In this document: positions 24,101 to 34,265 of the stretch, one piece after another | Numbering within the stretch: position 1 is the stretch's first letter | Layout: every line of letters begins with the position of its first letter | From: Clavulina sp. PMI_390 | Taxonomy: Eukaryota > Basidiomycota > Agaricomycetes > Cantharellales > Hydnaceae | DNA: 64,000 nt | Direction: 5' to 3' | Assembly: GCA_015039315.1 (NCBI GenBank) | Contig: WIDE01000128.1 | Span: forward strand, 1 to 64,000 | Notes under the pieces: model-generated | What the model was told of the DNA's origin: nothing | The model's database searches: none | What the model saw: the letters and a program-made list of their open reading frames with translations, nothing else | Made by a program: the position numbers and the translations under genes

Positions 24101-25496
24101 CTTGTGTGTGTTGGAGGGATTGCTGCTAGCTCACGTGACGAAACTTGGATCTTCTAAGCGCCGTTCGCGTCACAACGTCACGGATACCGGGAAAGGATCC
24201 GAAGCCACTGGCTTCTCTATTTCGTGCCAATCCCGACTTGAGGCGACCCCAGTTCATCACTGAGGATTTGTATTATATTTGGCTCCCAAGAAAATAGTCC
24301 GACTCCCGTTATCAGCTTAATGGTGTGAAAGTGCGACGCAATACCTGAATGCTGGCGAATCTGCAGCTGGCACCGAGGCATCTGATAGTTCTCCTCACTC
24401 ACATGTGCTCTCGGGCTCTATGTTTATTTTCTACCATCCGCGTGAAGAGTGTACCTGTGAGATAAATGTTCATATCCATATTTCGGATTCCTCGTTCAAC
24501 TCTGGCCGTATGTGCCAAGGCGAAAAGCATCCTCAATCATCCGGATATATCACTTCACTGGGTTGTATATGAATGGCGACAGCGTACCACCGAATAAAAG
24601 CAGATTTTCATTTTGTCGTTCCCATCGCTCCGCCACCCACTCCAGTGGCTCATGACCTTATCTTTCTTCTCCGAGTCACGGCGATGATGCCAAGGATACC
24701 GAAGCGCTGGCAACCCCAACATCGAACGACAACGGTCCCTCGCATATCCAGACTACCGAGAATGATCTCTATGGTTGTTACAGCGTCGATCAGCATCATT
24801 AGTCAATCCATCACGACCATTGGAAATCTCCCGCTCATTGTGCGATGCTCGAGCTCATGCTCCGACGCAGAGAGCTCATCATGATGCTCTCAGCCATTCT
24901 TGCTGTCGTCTGGCGGTCTGAGAAACGCCGGAATCGTGCCAAAATGCTGCTGTCCAAGAGTGGATGGGCGATCCCCTTTGTGTTCGACTGAGCGAGGATC
25001 AATAGGGAACTCAATGAGAGGCTTGACAGCCCGAAAAGGAAATGTCCACACGGTGATGGTCGTCGAGTGAATTGATGATCTCGCATCACCCAGCCAACCC
25101 TGCGGTTGGGTATAAGGGCACGCACATCTCGAAGCCTTTCTCTCTTTCTTTTCCCCCTTCTCACGCTTGTCCTTTCCTCTTTCGGCTTTCCGCCTTTCTT
25201 CTCTTTCGTTCCTCTTTCTCTTTGGTGTGGACTCGCTGGATCCGAGTCCCTCCTATTTCTTTTACTGCTTATATTCTCCCTTGAGCTGAGCTCACCCTTT
25301 CCTTCGTTCTCCTCGTTTGCTGCCTGGTTGCACCTTTGTTACCTTGCCTTGTCCCCGCCACCTGCACTTTCTCACCACCTAAGACTACCTGCCTCCTATA
25401 CTTGAGCACGCTTGACGTCGTCTTGAGTAACCGAATCAGCCACCCAGCCTTCCTCCACCTACCCACTCTATCAAAACACTCCTCTCTTAAGCTAAA
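24101..25496. other. Divergent intergenic region with promoters of eS27 and a membrane-protein gene
   Basis: The left part must contain the ribosomal-protein promoter. The right part shows a TATAAG motif near 25111 followed by a strongly pyrimidine-rich tract (about 25133-25330), typical of highly transcribed fungal genes, upstream of the ATG at 25497. Frames at 24573-24884 and on the complement at 24835-25164 look like chance frames. Confidence 0.45.
25108..25330 (+). promoter_or_regulatory. TATA-like motif and CT-rich leader
   Basis: A TATAAG box-like element is followed by about 200 bases dominated by C and T, with runs such as CTCTTTC and TTTTCCCCC. Such pyrimidine-rich stretches commonly sit around the transcription start of strongly expressed fungal genes. 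Assignment to the gene at 25497 is by position only. Confidence 0.4.
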
Positions 25497-26204
25497 ATGG
25501 GCCGTTTCATCTGGCACGAGTGGTCTCGTTATGTTGCGATCTCTGCATCTGTCTGTGCGTAACGGTTTCACCCGACACCTCATCGGCCACTTCTATGATC
25601 CAATCAATACTGACCTATCAATCACTCACCCAATAGACCTTGTGTGGGCTGCGATCTGGGGTATCTTCTATCGCAAGTTCTTCTGGGACTTTATCGACCA
25701 CGGGTATGATACTTCCGGCCCTGTGCCACTCCCCATGTGAGTACCCCCCTTGGTCATGGACCAACGCAACCTCCATTCCTCGTGCTTACTATCTATATCT
25801 CCCATCTCTCTAGTCCCAACCCGCGCTACAAAGCCATCATCTCCATCATCGTCACCATACCGCTCATCCAGATCCTTGCGCTTATCATGGCTCTGGGGAC
25901 ACTCGCCGTCGAGTATCCCATCCCACCACTAAAGTCCAGCATGTTCCATCGCAACTTTACGTTCAAATGCATCTGGCTCGTCTTCCAAGCTGTCCTCGCT
26001 GCCTTGTTCTATCAAGTAAGTTCAACTTTTTTGATCCGTTGGAAACAATTGAGTCGTTACTAACCTGATCATCGTTCGAACCATCAGGGAACAAACGCAT
26101 TCATATGGAGCACGATCGCCGCGTTTGGCTACTTGCGAGCTGAGATGCGTGGGGAGATCATGGAGGACCCCAACAAAGCGCGAGGGGGACGTGGGAGGGC
26201 GTGA
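25497..26204 (+). CDS. Small four-helix membrane protein (DUF7727-like, unknown function)
   Basis: Exons 25497..25554, 25637..25736, 25814..26015 and 26088..26204 close exactly to 158 residues. It starts MGRFIWHEWSRYVAISASVY and contains four hydrophobic segments: YVAISASVYLVWAAIWGIFY, IISIIVTIPLIQILALIMAL, FKCIWLVFQAVLAALFY and FIWSTIAAFGYL; the end is a short basic, Gly/Arg-rich tail. There is no signal peptidase site, so it is probably an integral membrane protein with cytosolic ends. I associate it, from general memory, with a conserved fungal family of unknown function (DUF7727); that assignment is not certain. The four cleanly spliced exons and strong codon continuity make it a real gene. 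Confidence 0.8.
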
Positions 26205-27055
26205 TCCGTCACCAACTCTCTCCTTCGCTCCCCCTCTTTGAGAGAGGAGGATCATAGAGACGGCGTAGGCTGGTTCCTCGCGTTTGCTTGCTTGTCGCTT
26301 TTCCCATCATCATCATCATCACATTATCATCTCACATATCAAGCATCGCATCGCATCCACCACACGGACATTCCCCATTCTCCCCTTATCCCCCCCAACT
26401 CCTTCCGGGCTGATTCAAATACCTCATTACGACGAGTCTCCACAATCGAGCTCGTGTCTGTATATGTATAGTGCCAGTGTAGCATTAGTACTAGTAGTAG
26501 TAGCAGAAAAAGGCATGGCTCAGCAGGGATGCATCCCCTCAGCCTGCGGGCGAGCCCTTTTCTTCATTTTTGTCTGTTCTTTTTCTGTCTGTCTGTTTTT
26601 CCTGCTTTCGATCTTCGTTCGTTGCTTCACGCCATTTGTCTTCATCATCATACGAGAAAAATCAAAGACCCCCCGTAAACATTGAAGTTGACACGGTGTG
26701 GATGGATGTGTGCAAATGGTTGCTCATTCCCAAGCTTTCCTCGCCACCCATGTTGGCATGGAGTGGCCTTGACGTACTCGTAGTCACTGACGTCAATGTC
26801 GATGTCTTGACAACGGGGCATGGTTCCTCGATGTCCTGAAGAATCGGGGCTGTCTACTTAAAAAAATTGTTTATCGAGCTGCCATGAGGAGAGAGAGTTT
26901 GGATGACTGAATCTCCATTTCATCCCATCCAGTCCCCTTGAAGGGCTGTAGGATGTGAAGCTAATCTATGTAGAAATACAACAAGGAACTGGATACTTTT
27001 CTGTAGTTCTCTGAACCTTTGACTTATCATCATCATCGACACGAAACAGGCTCGA
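26205..27055. other. Convergent 3' intergenic region with simple repeats and duplicated 3' flank
   Basis: Contains short microsatellites: (CAT)n at 26306-26322 and (TAG/AGT)n at 26486-26507. The right part (about 26910-26990) matches the 3' flank of the second Egh16-like gene (30100-30190), sharing CCCCTTGAAGGG and GGATGTGAAGCTAAT, so it lies inside the tandem duplication. No gene is evident. Confidence 0.6.
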
Positions 27056-29004
27056 TCACTCCTCGTCCTCATCCCAGAGCTTAGTAAGGAAGTCACGAGA
27101 GTGAGCACGCGGTGGCTTTGATCAAAGAGTCAGTTCAGCATGTACGTGGGGGATCAATGGCACAATAGTGACATACCTTGGGGTGTTGAGCATGAGCGGG
27201 GTCAGCAACGTTCGCAGCAGGACCTTTCGCAGCACCTTTAGCCTTACCCTTACCCTTGGCCTTGGCCTTAGCAGGGGCAGGAGGGGCAGTGGCATTCCCG
27301 GGTGCAGGGGGAGCGGTGGCATTAAGAGCGGCAGGGGGAGGGGGAGCAGTGACATTGAGTGTGGCGGGAGGAGGGGGAGGGGCAGTAGCATTGAGGGCGG
27401 CAGGGGGAGTAGGAGGAGCAGCCTTGGCATCCGCAGGGGCGGGGGGAGCAGTGGCATTACCGGGAGGAGGGGGGGCAGTCGCGTTGAGTGCAGCAGGTGG
27501 AGGAGGAGCGGTAGCGTTGAGAGCAGCAGGAGGAGTCGGTGGGGCAGTCGCGTTCACGGCAGCGAGAGGAGCAGGAGGAGCAGCCTTCACCTTCTTAGCG
27601 TTACTCGTGGTAGCATTCTTCACAGCGTTCTTCGCAGTCTTACCAGCCTTACCGGTCTTGGCAGCGGTAGCTCCAGTCCCGGCGGTACCAGTAGTGGCCA
27701 CATTGGTGGCGGCTGTAGTACCCCCAGTGGTGACCACGACACAGTTACCAAAGCCACCAGCGGTCGTCAATGCTGTAATGGAATTTGATCCAACCGAGGA
27801 TTATCAGAAACACCGCCGAATGATGAGACTTGGAGGGCAANNNNNNNNNNNNNNNNNNNNNNNNNNNNNNNNNNNNNNNNNNNNNNNNNNNNNNNNNNNN
27901 NNNNNNNNNNNNNNNNNNNNNNNNNNNNNNNNNNNNNNNNNNNNNNNNNNNNNNNNNNNNNNNNNNNNNNNNNNNNNNNNNNNNNNNNNNNNNNNNNNNN
28001 NNNNNNNNNNNNNNNNNNNNNNNNNNNNNNNNNNNNNNNNNNNNNNNNNNNNNNNNNNNNNNNNNNNNNNNNNNNNNNNNNNNNNNNNNNNNNNNNNNNN
28101 NNNNNNNNNNNNNNNNNNNNNNNNNNNNNNNNNNNNNNNNNNNNNNNNNNNNNNNNNNNNNNNNNNNNNNNNNNNNNNNNNNNNNNNNNNNNNNNNNNNN
28201 NNNNNNNNNNNNNNNNNNNNNNNNNNNNNNNNNNNNNNNNNNNNNNNNNNNNNNNNNNNNNNNNNNNNNNNNNNNNNNNNNNNNNNNNNNNNNNNNNNNN
28301 NNNNNNNNNNNNNNNNNNNNNNNNNNNNNNNNNNNNNNNNNNNNNNNNNNNNNNNNNNNNNNNNNNNNNNNNNNNNNNNNNNNNNNNNNNNNNNNNNNNN
28401 NNNNNNNNNNNNNNNNNNNNNNNNNNNNNNNNNNNNNNNNNNNNNNNNNNNNNNNNNNNNNNNNNNNNNNNNNNNNNNNNNNNNNNNNNNNNNNNNNNNN
28501 NNNNNNNNNNNNNNNNNNNNNNNNNNNNNNNNNNNNNNNNNNNNNNNNNNNNNNNNNNNNNNNNNNNNNNNNNNNNNNNNNNNNNNNNNNNNNNNNNNNN
28601 NNNNNNNNNNNNNNNNNNNNNNNNNNNNNNNNNNNNNNNNNNNNNNNNNNNNNNNNNNNNNNNNNNNNNNNNNNNNNNNNNNNNNNNNNNNNNNNNNNNN
28701 NNNNNNNNNNNNNNNNNNNNNNNNNNNNNNNNNNNNNNNCCATTGTTAGCGGCAACGGCAGTGCTCGAATCAATGGCGGTAAGCTTTCCATTTCCGCAGG
28801 GAGTCGCTGTGGATGGACGAGTGACCTGCAACGGATCGGATGTTATGAGATGACAGCGCCGAATTGAACGGCCATAATCATACGTACATCGGCACGAACG
28901 AAAGTGCCAGTGACACCCAAAGCAGGTGAGATTCCGGCGTGCGCATGCACCTGGGATGCAGCAGCTAGGAGAGTAGAAGCGACGGCAAGCGAACGGAATA
29001 GCAT
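27056..29004 (-). CDS. Egh16/Gas1-like secreted protein, copy A (interrupted by assembly gap)
   Basis: Starts at 29004 with a signal peptide (MLFRSLAVASTLLAAASQVH, cleavage near AHA), followed by AHAGISPALGVTGTFVRAD and, after an intron, VTRPSTATPCGNGKLTAID; then 899 unknown bases remove exons 3-4. On the other side the coding resumes with SLTTAGGFGNCVVV and a long arm rich in Ala, Pro and Gly with imperfect repeats of AALNATAPPPP (several NAT sequons), then basic KAKAKGKGKAK. The last exon is 27056..27106 and encodes PPRAHSRDF and the acidic end LTKLWDEDEE. Family members are secreted fungal surface proteins linked to infection structures. It is a tandem paralogue of the gene at 30255-31432. 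Confidence 0.85.
27841..28739. other. Assembly gap (899 N)
   Basis: All bases are N. It falls inside Egh16-like copy A. By comparison with copy B only about 400 bases are expected between the flanking exons, so the gap length may be an estimate, may hide a longer intron or insertion, or may reflect collapsed repeats. Confidence 0.99.
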
Positions 29005-29549
29005 CTCGAGCTTATAAACCAATGAGTTGAATGAGGGTGAGGATGACGAGAAAAAAGTTTCAAGAAAAAGAACTAGGAGACCAGCTCCGCTGTTGAAAGG
29101 TTGTCGTCAGCTCTGATAGCCATGGGATGATTTGGCCAATGCAAAGAAGTACTGACAAGAAAACGTCACAGACGGGGAGGATGGGTGAAAGGGGAGAACC
29201 AAGGAGCATTCAGGTGGCGGAGATCCCTCGTTAAATAGAGCTTTCGACACTTCTGCTGCCATGCCAGTGAGCAGGGATCAGAAGAGCCACAAGAGAAGTG
29301 CGAGTGGTTCTCGTTGCTAGCTCATCACTTATGAAGTTACGGGTCGTGAATCCCCGAGCGCCAGGGGTAGTCTCAGCATAGCCTTTTGGGCCGCTCAGTC
29401 GCAAGGTAGCAAGTAGGTCACCCGTAGGTCTGTCATTTTTTCCTTGCAGCCAAGTCAAGATTGACGTTCAGTTCTGTTTGGTCTCGGTGGTTGGTCTTGG
29501 CTTGCTTGGCTCATCAACACACTGGGCAAATACTCCCGAAGCCCGCAAA
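29005..29549. repeat. Duplicated promoter region of Egh16-like copy A
   Basis: Matches the upstream region of copy B (31433-31850) over several hundred bases. Shared blocks include GAACTAGGAGACCAGCTCC, CGTCACAGACGGGGA, AAAGGGGAGAACCAAGGA and TGCTGCCATGCCAGTG, in the same order and spacing. The TATA box of copy B (complement of 31657-31664) is degenerate here (complement of TTAAATAG near 29232). Confidence 0.85.
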
Positions 29550-29710
29550 ATTGATCTCTCCACAGTCTTCTTTTATTGGACACCAAGTGATCTACAGCGA
29601 GGTCAATCAATATTTCCAATGCCAAGTGGCTCTCGGTGATCGCTAATGATCCAGTCTTGCTTGATCCTGAGCATTGCTCACACACTGGCACTCAAAGCCT
29701 TTACCTGAGC
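29550..29710 (+). pseudogene. Decayed duplicate of CNOT11 first exon
   Basis: Collinear with CNOT11 exon 1 (31988-32140). GATCTCTCC, AGCGAGGTCAATCAATAT, AAGTGGC and GGTGATCG align with GATCTCTCC, GGCGAGGCTTATCAATAT, AAGTGGC and GATGATCGG in the same order. The start codon is ATT instead of ATG and an in-frame TGA is present, so it cannot be translated as the original exon. It sits at the same position relative to Egh16-like copy A as the real exon does to copy B. The rest of CNOT11 was not copied. Confidence 0.8.
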
Positions 29711-30254
29711 TCTAAAAAATATCAATGAGTGAACCTGAGTGAAAAGAGTCAGATCGACAATTAGCCCTAGTCCTTCATACTTATTTTGTCAGTGTTTCCG
29801 CCATCAGCAGCTGGTGGTCTATTTCCTCCTCCACTTTCAGGTTGTATTCTTCTTCACATCCCACAAGAAGATTCAGCGGACCTGAAAACAGCGGCATCGA
29901 CCTTGACGACAAGGACATTCGTCCCTGGATTCTGCCCACACCACCGCGCCGGCCTTTACGTCATGAGCGACTCTATAACATTGGTGTCCTGGTAATCGGC
30001 CTCATTGTTCATATGCCACACGGTCGGTGCCCGCTGAGTGCGTTCGGACATTCGCCCGCTTCAGCCAGGCTCGAGAGGAATAGAGTTTGACCATTGGATC
30101 TCCATTTCATTCCATCCATTCCCCTTGAAGGGGCTGGAGGATGTGAAGCTAATGTGTGTAGTAATAACAACAATAAGGAACCGAATATGTTTAGTTCTCG
30201 AAACCATCCACTTTTCTTCATCATCATCTATCAGACGAATCAACAAAGCACCAT
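29711..30254. other. Spacer between duplication units
   Basis: Holds the junction between the two units. From about 30095 it matches the 3' flank of copy A (CTCCATTTCAT, CCCCTTGAAGGGG, GGATGTGAAGCTAAT). No gene is seen; small plus-strand frames here have no recognised motif. Confidence 0.55.
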
Positions 30255-31432
30255 CTACTCCTCATCCTCATCCCAGAGCTTGGTGAGGAAGTCACGAGCA
30301 TGCGCGCGCTGTGAAATCGATCGGCGTCGTCAGTGAACAGTAATCTTCGGAGTGCCGACAAATGTAGCGTACCTTGGCAGTAGCAGTGGTATCGGTGGTG
30401 GTGGAGTTTGCAGCGTCGGTGCACTTCTTGCCACCCTTCTTGTGGGCAGCGTGCTCAGCAGCAATGACATCGGCAGCCTTGGCTTTGCCCTTGCCCTTGC
30501 CTTTGCCCTTCTTGCCGGTGGTTGTGGTTGTGGTAGTGCTGTTGGTACCGGTAGTGTCGGTAGTGCCAGTGGTGGTGGTGGTGGTGGTGGTCGATGTTGT
30601 GGTTGTGGTCGTGTTAGCGGCGGTCGTCGTCGTGCCGGTGGTACCGGTGGTGCCAGTGGTCCCACCAGCAGCATTACTGACGACGACGCAGTTACCGAAG
30701 CCACCAGCCGTTGTCAATGCTGGTACGGAAAGGATCGGGGGCGAAGATAATTAGGGATCCCGTGAAATGAAAAGAAGGGAAAGATAGACACTTACAAACA
30801 AGACACTTGTCCCCCGTTGCACCACCAGTGCACGGTGTATCAGCAGGCATCTGGATGCTAACGGCAACACTCCCCACGGTGGTTGGAGCCCTGTTCATTT
30901 GAAAGCGAGCACAGTCAGATGAGAATTGGGCGTTTCCAGTGAGTCGTGCTGTCGAAGACTTACTTGACACCGTTCGTCACAACCGTGGCAGTACCAGTGA
31001 AGGACTTGCCTAGCCCGGTCCCATCAACCTTGGCAGATGTGATCTGGGTCGAGCCATCTTGGCCAGCATTGAAGTTGGTCACAGTCTGGTATTGGAAACA
31101 TGGCGATGAGACACAGTACAGCAGCTTGTTACCGCAGTGATGGGCTCACCAAGTCAGCCACCCCATTCTTAGCAACAATAGCGGTGCTGCTATCAATGGC
31201 AGCGAGGTTCCCATTTCCACAAGGGGTTGCTGTTGATGGGCGAGTAACCTAGAACAGATCGGATCTTATAAGATGACAGCGAAGGAAAGATTGGCCGAGC
31301 ACGATCAACACGCACATCGGCACGGACGAAGGTCCCGGTAACGCCCAAAGCAGGTGAGAAACCGGCGTGTGCTTGCACCTGGGATGCAGCGGCCAAGAGG
31401 GTGGAAACAACGGCAAGCGAGCGGAAGTACAT
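30255..31432 (-). CDS. Egh16/Gas1-like secreted protein, copy B
   Basis: Exons on the complement 31316..31432, 31150..31248, 30964..31085, 30796..30890, 30373..30719 and 30255..30308 close to 277 residues. Signal peptide MYFRSLAVVSTLLAAASQVQ, then AHAGFSPALGVTGTFVRAD, VTRPSTATPCGNGNL, GTATVVTNGVKAPTTVGSVA and the family's ADTPCTGGATGDKCLVSL and AGGFGNCVVV; the paired Cys and the CTGG-GDKC motif resemble Egh16/Gas1 (DUF3129) proteins, which are induced during plant infection in other fungi. A Gly/Thr arm with long Thr runs follows, then KGKGKGKGKAKAADV and the acidic C-terminus DFLTKLWDEDEE. Probably secreted or wall-bound and heavily O-glycosylated on Thr (inference). Confidence 0.88.
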
Positions 31433-31987
31433 GGTGCTTATGGATGAAAGAGGTGATGAACGAAGGTGATGATGATGAAAAGCTTCAAGGGAAAGAACTA
31501 GGAGACCAGCTCCACTGCCGACAGATTAGGGTTAGCTCTCATGGCCACGGCTGACTCTGATAAGACGAGAAACGACGAACAAGAAAGCGTCACAGACGGG
31601 GAAGGATGGACGAAAGGGGAGAACCAAGGAATAATGAGGTGGCAGAATTCAAGCCCTTATATAGAGGCACCGGAGGCACTCCTGCTGCCATGCCAGTGTG
31701 TGGAGATCAGAGCAGCCCCAAGAGAAATGCGACGGGTTGCCGGTTACTAGCTCATGCAGTCTAATTATCAGGTTACGAATTGATTGTCCAGCGCATGCTC
31801 TCTCGGAGGATCTGGCTATTATTAGGACCCTCTCGGCATAGCAATTTCATCAGTTGGATCATGGGGTGCCAAGGAGCATCACAGGCCTGTCGCCCTCATC
31901 AATGCTCAGTTCCAAACCACTGGCATCACCGCGGCTCAGCTTGTTTGGCCTGTCAATAAAACATAACAATCAAATCACGTCGCCGAA
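31433..31987. promoter_or_regulatory. Bidirectional promoter region, Egh16-like copy B / CNOT11
   Basis: Only 555 bases separate two head-to-head start codons. A clear TATA box (TATATAAG on the complement, 31657-31664) lies about 225 bases upstream of Egh16-like copy B. No TATA is obvious for CNOT11, as expected of a housekeeping gene. Much of this segment is repeated at 29005-29549. Confidence 0.65.
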
Positions 31988-33610
31988 ATGGATCTCTCCT
32001 CGATCTTTCCTTCGACGCCCCGAGTAACTTGCGGCGAGGCTTATCAATATCTTGAATCAAAAGTGGCCCCCGATGATCGGTTTGGTCTTGCCTTGCACCT
32101 GATCCTTCCCGCAGCCCGCGGCGAAAGCTTTCAGTTGGATGTAAGGAGCTTTGCTTGAAACGACTCGATCGTCTGCGTTGGAAAACTCATGAATGAATGT
32201 CAGCTCAGACGCTGCCCGTAAATCAGTCTTGGCCAATCCGAATCATTTGTTCATATGCTCTCTACCGGATGTACGCCCCCCATGCCATGGCTCTCAACCC
32301 CTTTCTCCCCGCACTGCAAGAAACGTTGGGCAATTTGACCCAGGCCCCGTCTGGTCTGGTACAAGATAAATCTCGGGAACTATTGAAGCTGATAATCGAA
32401 GACTCTGGGGACAAGGTACTGCTCATTCACCTTGAGTGTGTAACTAACCAAATTGGAGTCTTACCTCGCGTGTAGTTAGATGGACTCCGGCCCTACGAAA
32501 TATTCTCAAGCATCAATCACGAACCCCCAACTTATTCCGCGGCCAACCAACAGCCAGAGCGCGATCCCGATCACTTGGCTCTTCAATCTAGCCTCCGCGG
32601 GATTGCTTCCCCGAACAGCGCCCAACCAAATGTTACAATAGAGCCTATACTTCTATTGACTGATGCCCAATCACGGGTGTTGACACTCTCCGAGCAAAAG
32701 GTTCTCTTGTGCGCTTCTGTTGCGGTGAAGGTCGTTCTAACACTTGACAAATTTATGGTTTTCAGACAGTCCTCAAGGCGATAAATGAAGTGGACGCATC
32801 GCTACTAGCGGAATTGATCCCCCCGGATCGTATCGATTCACTCGTGGAAAATAACGCTCGCATTGCGGCCCTTCCAATTATGCGGATTTTGTCTGCCAAC
32901 CACGAGAACGCAGGGGATCTTGAAACCTACATTGATTCCATTGGATTTCTCGGCCCAAGACTCTCTTCGTTTGACCTTATTGGGAATCTCCTGAAATTAG
33001 AGAGAGAATTTGAAGGCTCTGAACTGCCTAGTAGGTGGATTGCCTTCCTGCACAAATTGTGGCTTCTCACAAATGTATTTTCAATTTCAGACCTAGACGG
33101 CCCGTCACGGAGGGGATTGGTACGTAGTATTGTCGTGGAACGCTTCCTTGCCAACTGTCTGCAAGCGATCAACGAGTACGAACGTGAGGATGAAGGAAAT
33201 GAGCTTGACGACCAGGGACGTACGGCACGCTCAATCGTTATGGTAAGTACGGTCCTCGTGGGTGCCTGATCACTCTTTGGTGACTAGACAATACATTCGT
33301 TGCATAGTTATCCAAGTTTGCGATCGCTATTCTCCGCTCCGACGGGGCGTCGTCGCTGCCGGCCTCCCCAGCCCCGCAGATGAATTCACACACTGCTGCC
33401 ACACCCATACCCACGGCGGCTCAAGGAAAAATATCGGGGCCAGTTCACCCAGAGCCGTTGTTAGGAGGAACAAATGCCACCACACCGTCATTCAGTGAAG
33501 CTCTCGATGTCGAGCTCACTAACTTTGCCCTCCAGCATTCCCGTTTCGTGGAGGCCAACACGTTATATAGAGCCTTAGCATCACGCTTTGTGTATCCAGC
33601 ATCCTCTTGA
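31988..33610 (+). CDS. CCR4-NOT complex subunit 11 (CNOT11)
   Basis: Exons 31988..32140, 32209..32415, 32476..32700, 32766..33242 and 33308..33610 close to 454 residues. The C-terminal CNOT11 (DUF2363) domain is clear: LLAELIPPDRIDSLVENNAR, then IDSIGFLGPRLSSFDLIGNL and VERFLANCLQAINEY, matching animal CNOT11 'L-x-P-x-x-L-x-x-LVENNP'. The N-terminal half has LYRMYAPHAMALNPFLPALQ, also typical. CNOT11 joins CNOT10 and anchors a module on the N-terminal arm of CNOT1 in the cytoplasmic deadenylase; S. cerevisiae lacks it. The first exon was found from its in-phase splice to the second (acceptor at 32208, not the earlier CAG). A decayed copy of this exon lies at 29550. Confidence 0.9.
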
Positions 33611-34265
33611 TATATCTTGAGTACTATTAGCTGATGCTCAATACTTTTTGTTTGTGTGGCTCCTCACTCACCAATGACCGCCTTTGGCAACACCCGTTAG
33701 CGATCAATGCAGTTGTCGTGCGCGAGTACAAACGCGTTATAATTTTTTTTACTATGCGCTAAACCCTCGTGGTGCAGCTGCGTTTGCCGCCGGTGAGCTG
33801 CCCTTACGAGATCATGTGTTTGCGTGAGATTGCTTGTGAGGCTTGGCAGCCATCTCAAGATCAGAGGAAATTTCTCTCAACATCATGGTTCTGCTGGAGT
33901 GCTGGGAGCAAATGCTGCGAATGATAATCGTAATTGATTGCGTATCGTCCAAGATTCCATATAATACAGCAGAGCTAGCGGGGTTACCAGTACGAGAAGT
34001 GAATAAGGCAGGAACAAGAACAACCCCAGAGGAATGGAAGCTCGATCGCTCAAACTTGGAAAAAGAAGAAAAAAGCTCGAGGCTACAGTAGTAGACCAAG
34101 TGGTGGTAATTATTGTTCATCGGCGGCTCGTCATAGCGTCGTAATCAGGGATGGCTTTAGTCTAAGGGTAAAGGTCGGCGTCAAGGGGAATAGTGAGAAG
34201 GGATACAGGGGGGAATCACGGAAGAAGAAATGAGGCGAGCCAGACATATGGCCCAACCTAATCAC
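33611..34265. other. Convergent 3' intergenic region
   Basis: Between the 3' ends of CNOT11 and Cla4. Contains only expected UTR sequence; a frame of 82 codons at 33843-34091 has no recognisable domain. Confidence 0.45.

Noticed and set aside
27256..28749. Long plus-strand frame across the assembly gap (497 codons)
   Set aside because: Antisense to the repeat-rich arm of Egh16-like copy A; the remaining length is made of N. The GC-rich triplet repeat leaves several frames open.
30352..30754. Plus-strand Gly- or Val-rich frames
   Set aside because: Antisense shadows of the Thr/Gly repeat arm of Egh16-like copy B; no domain.
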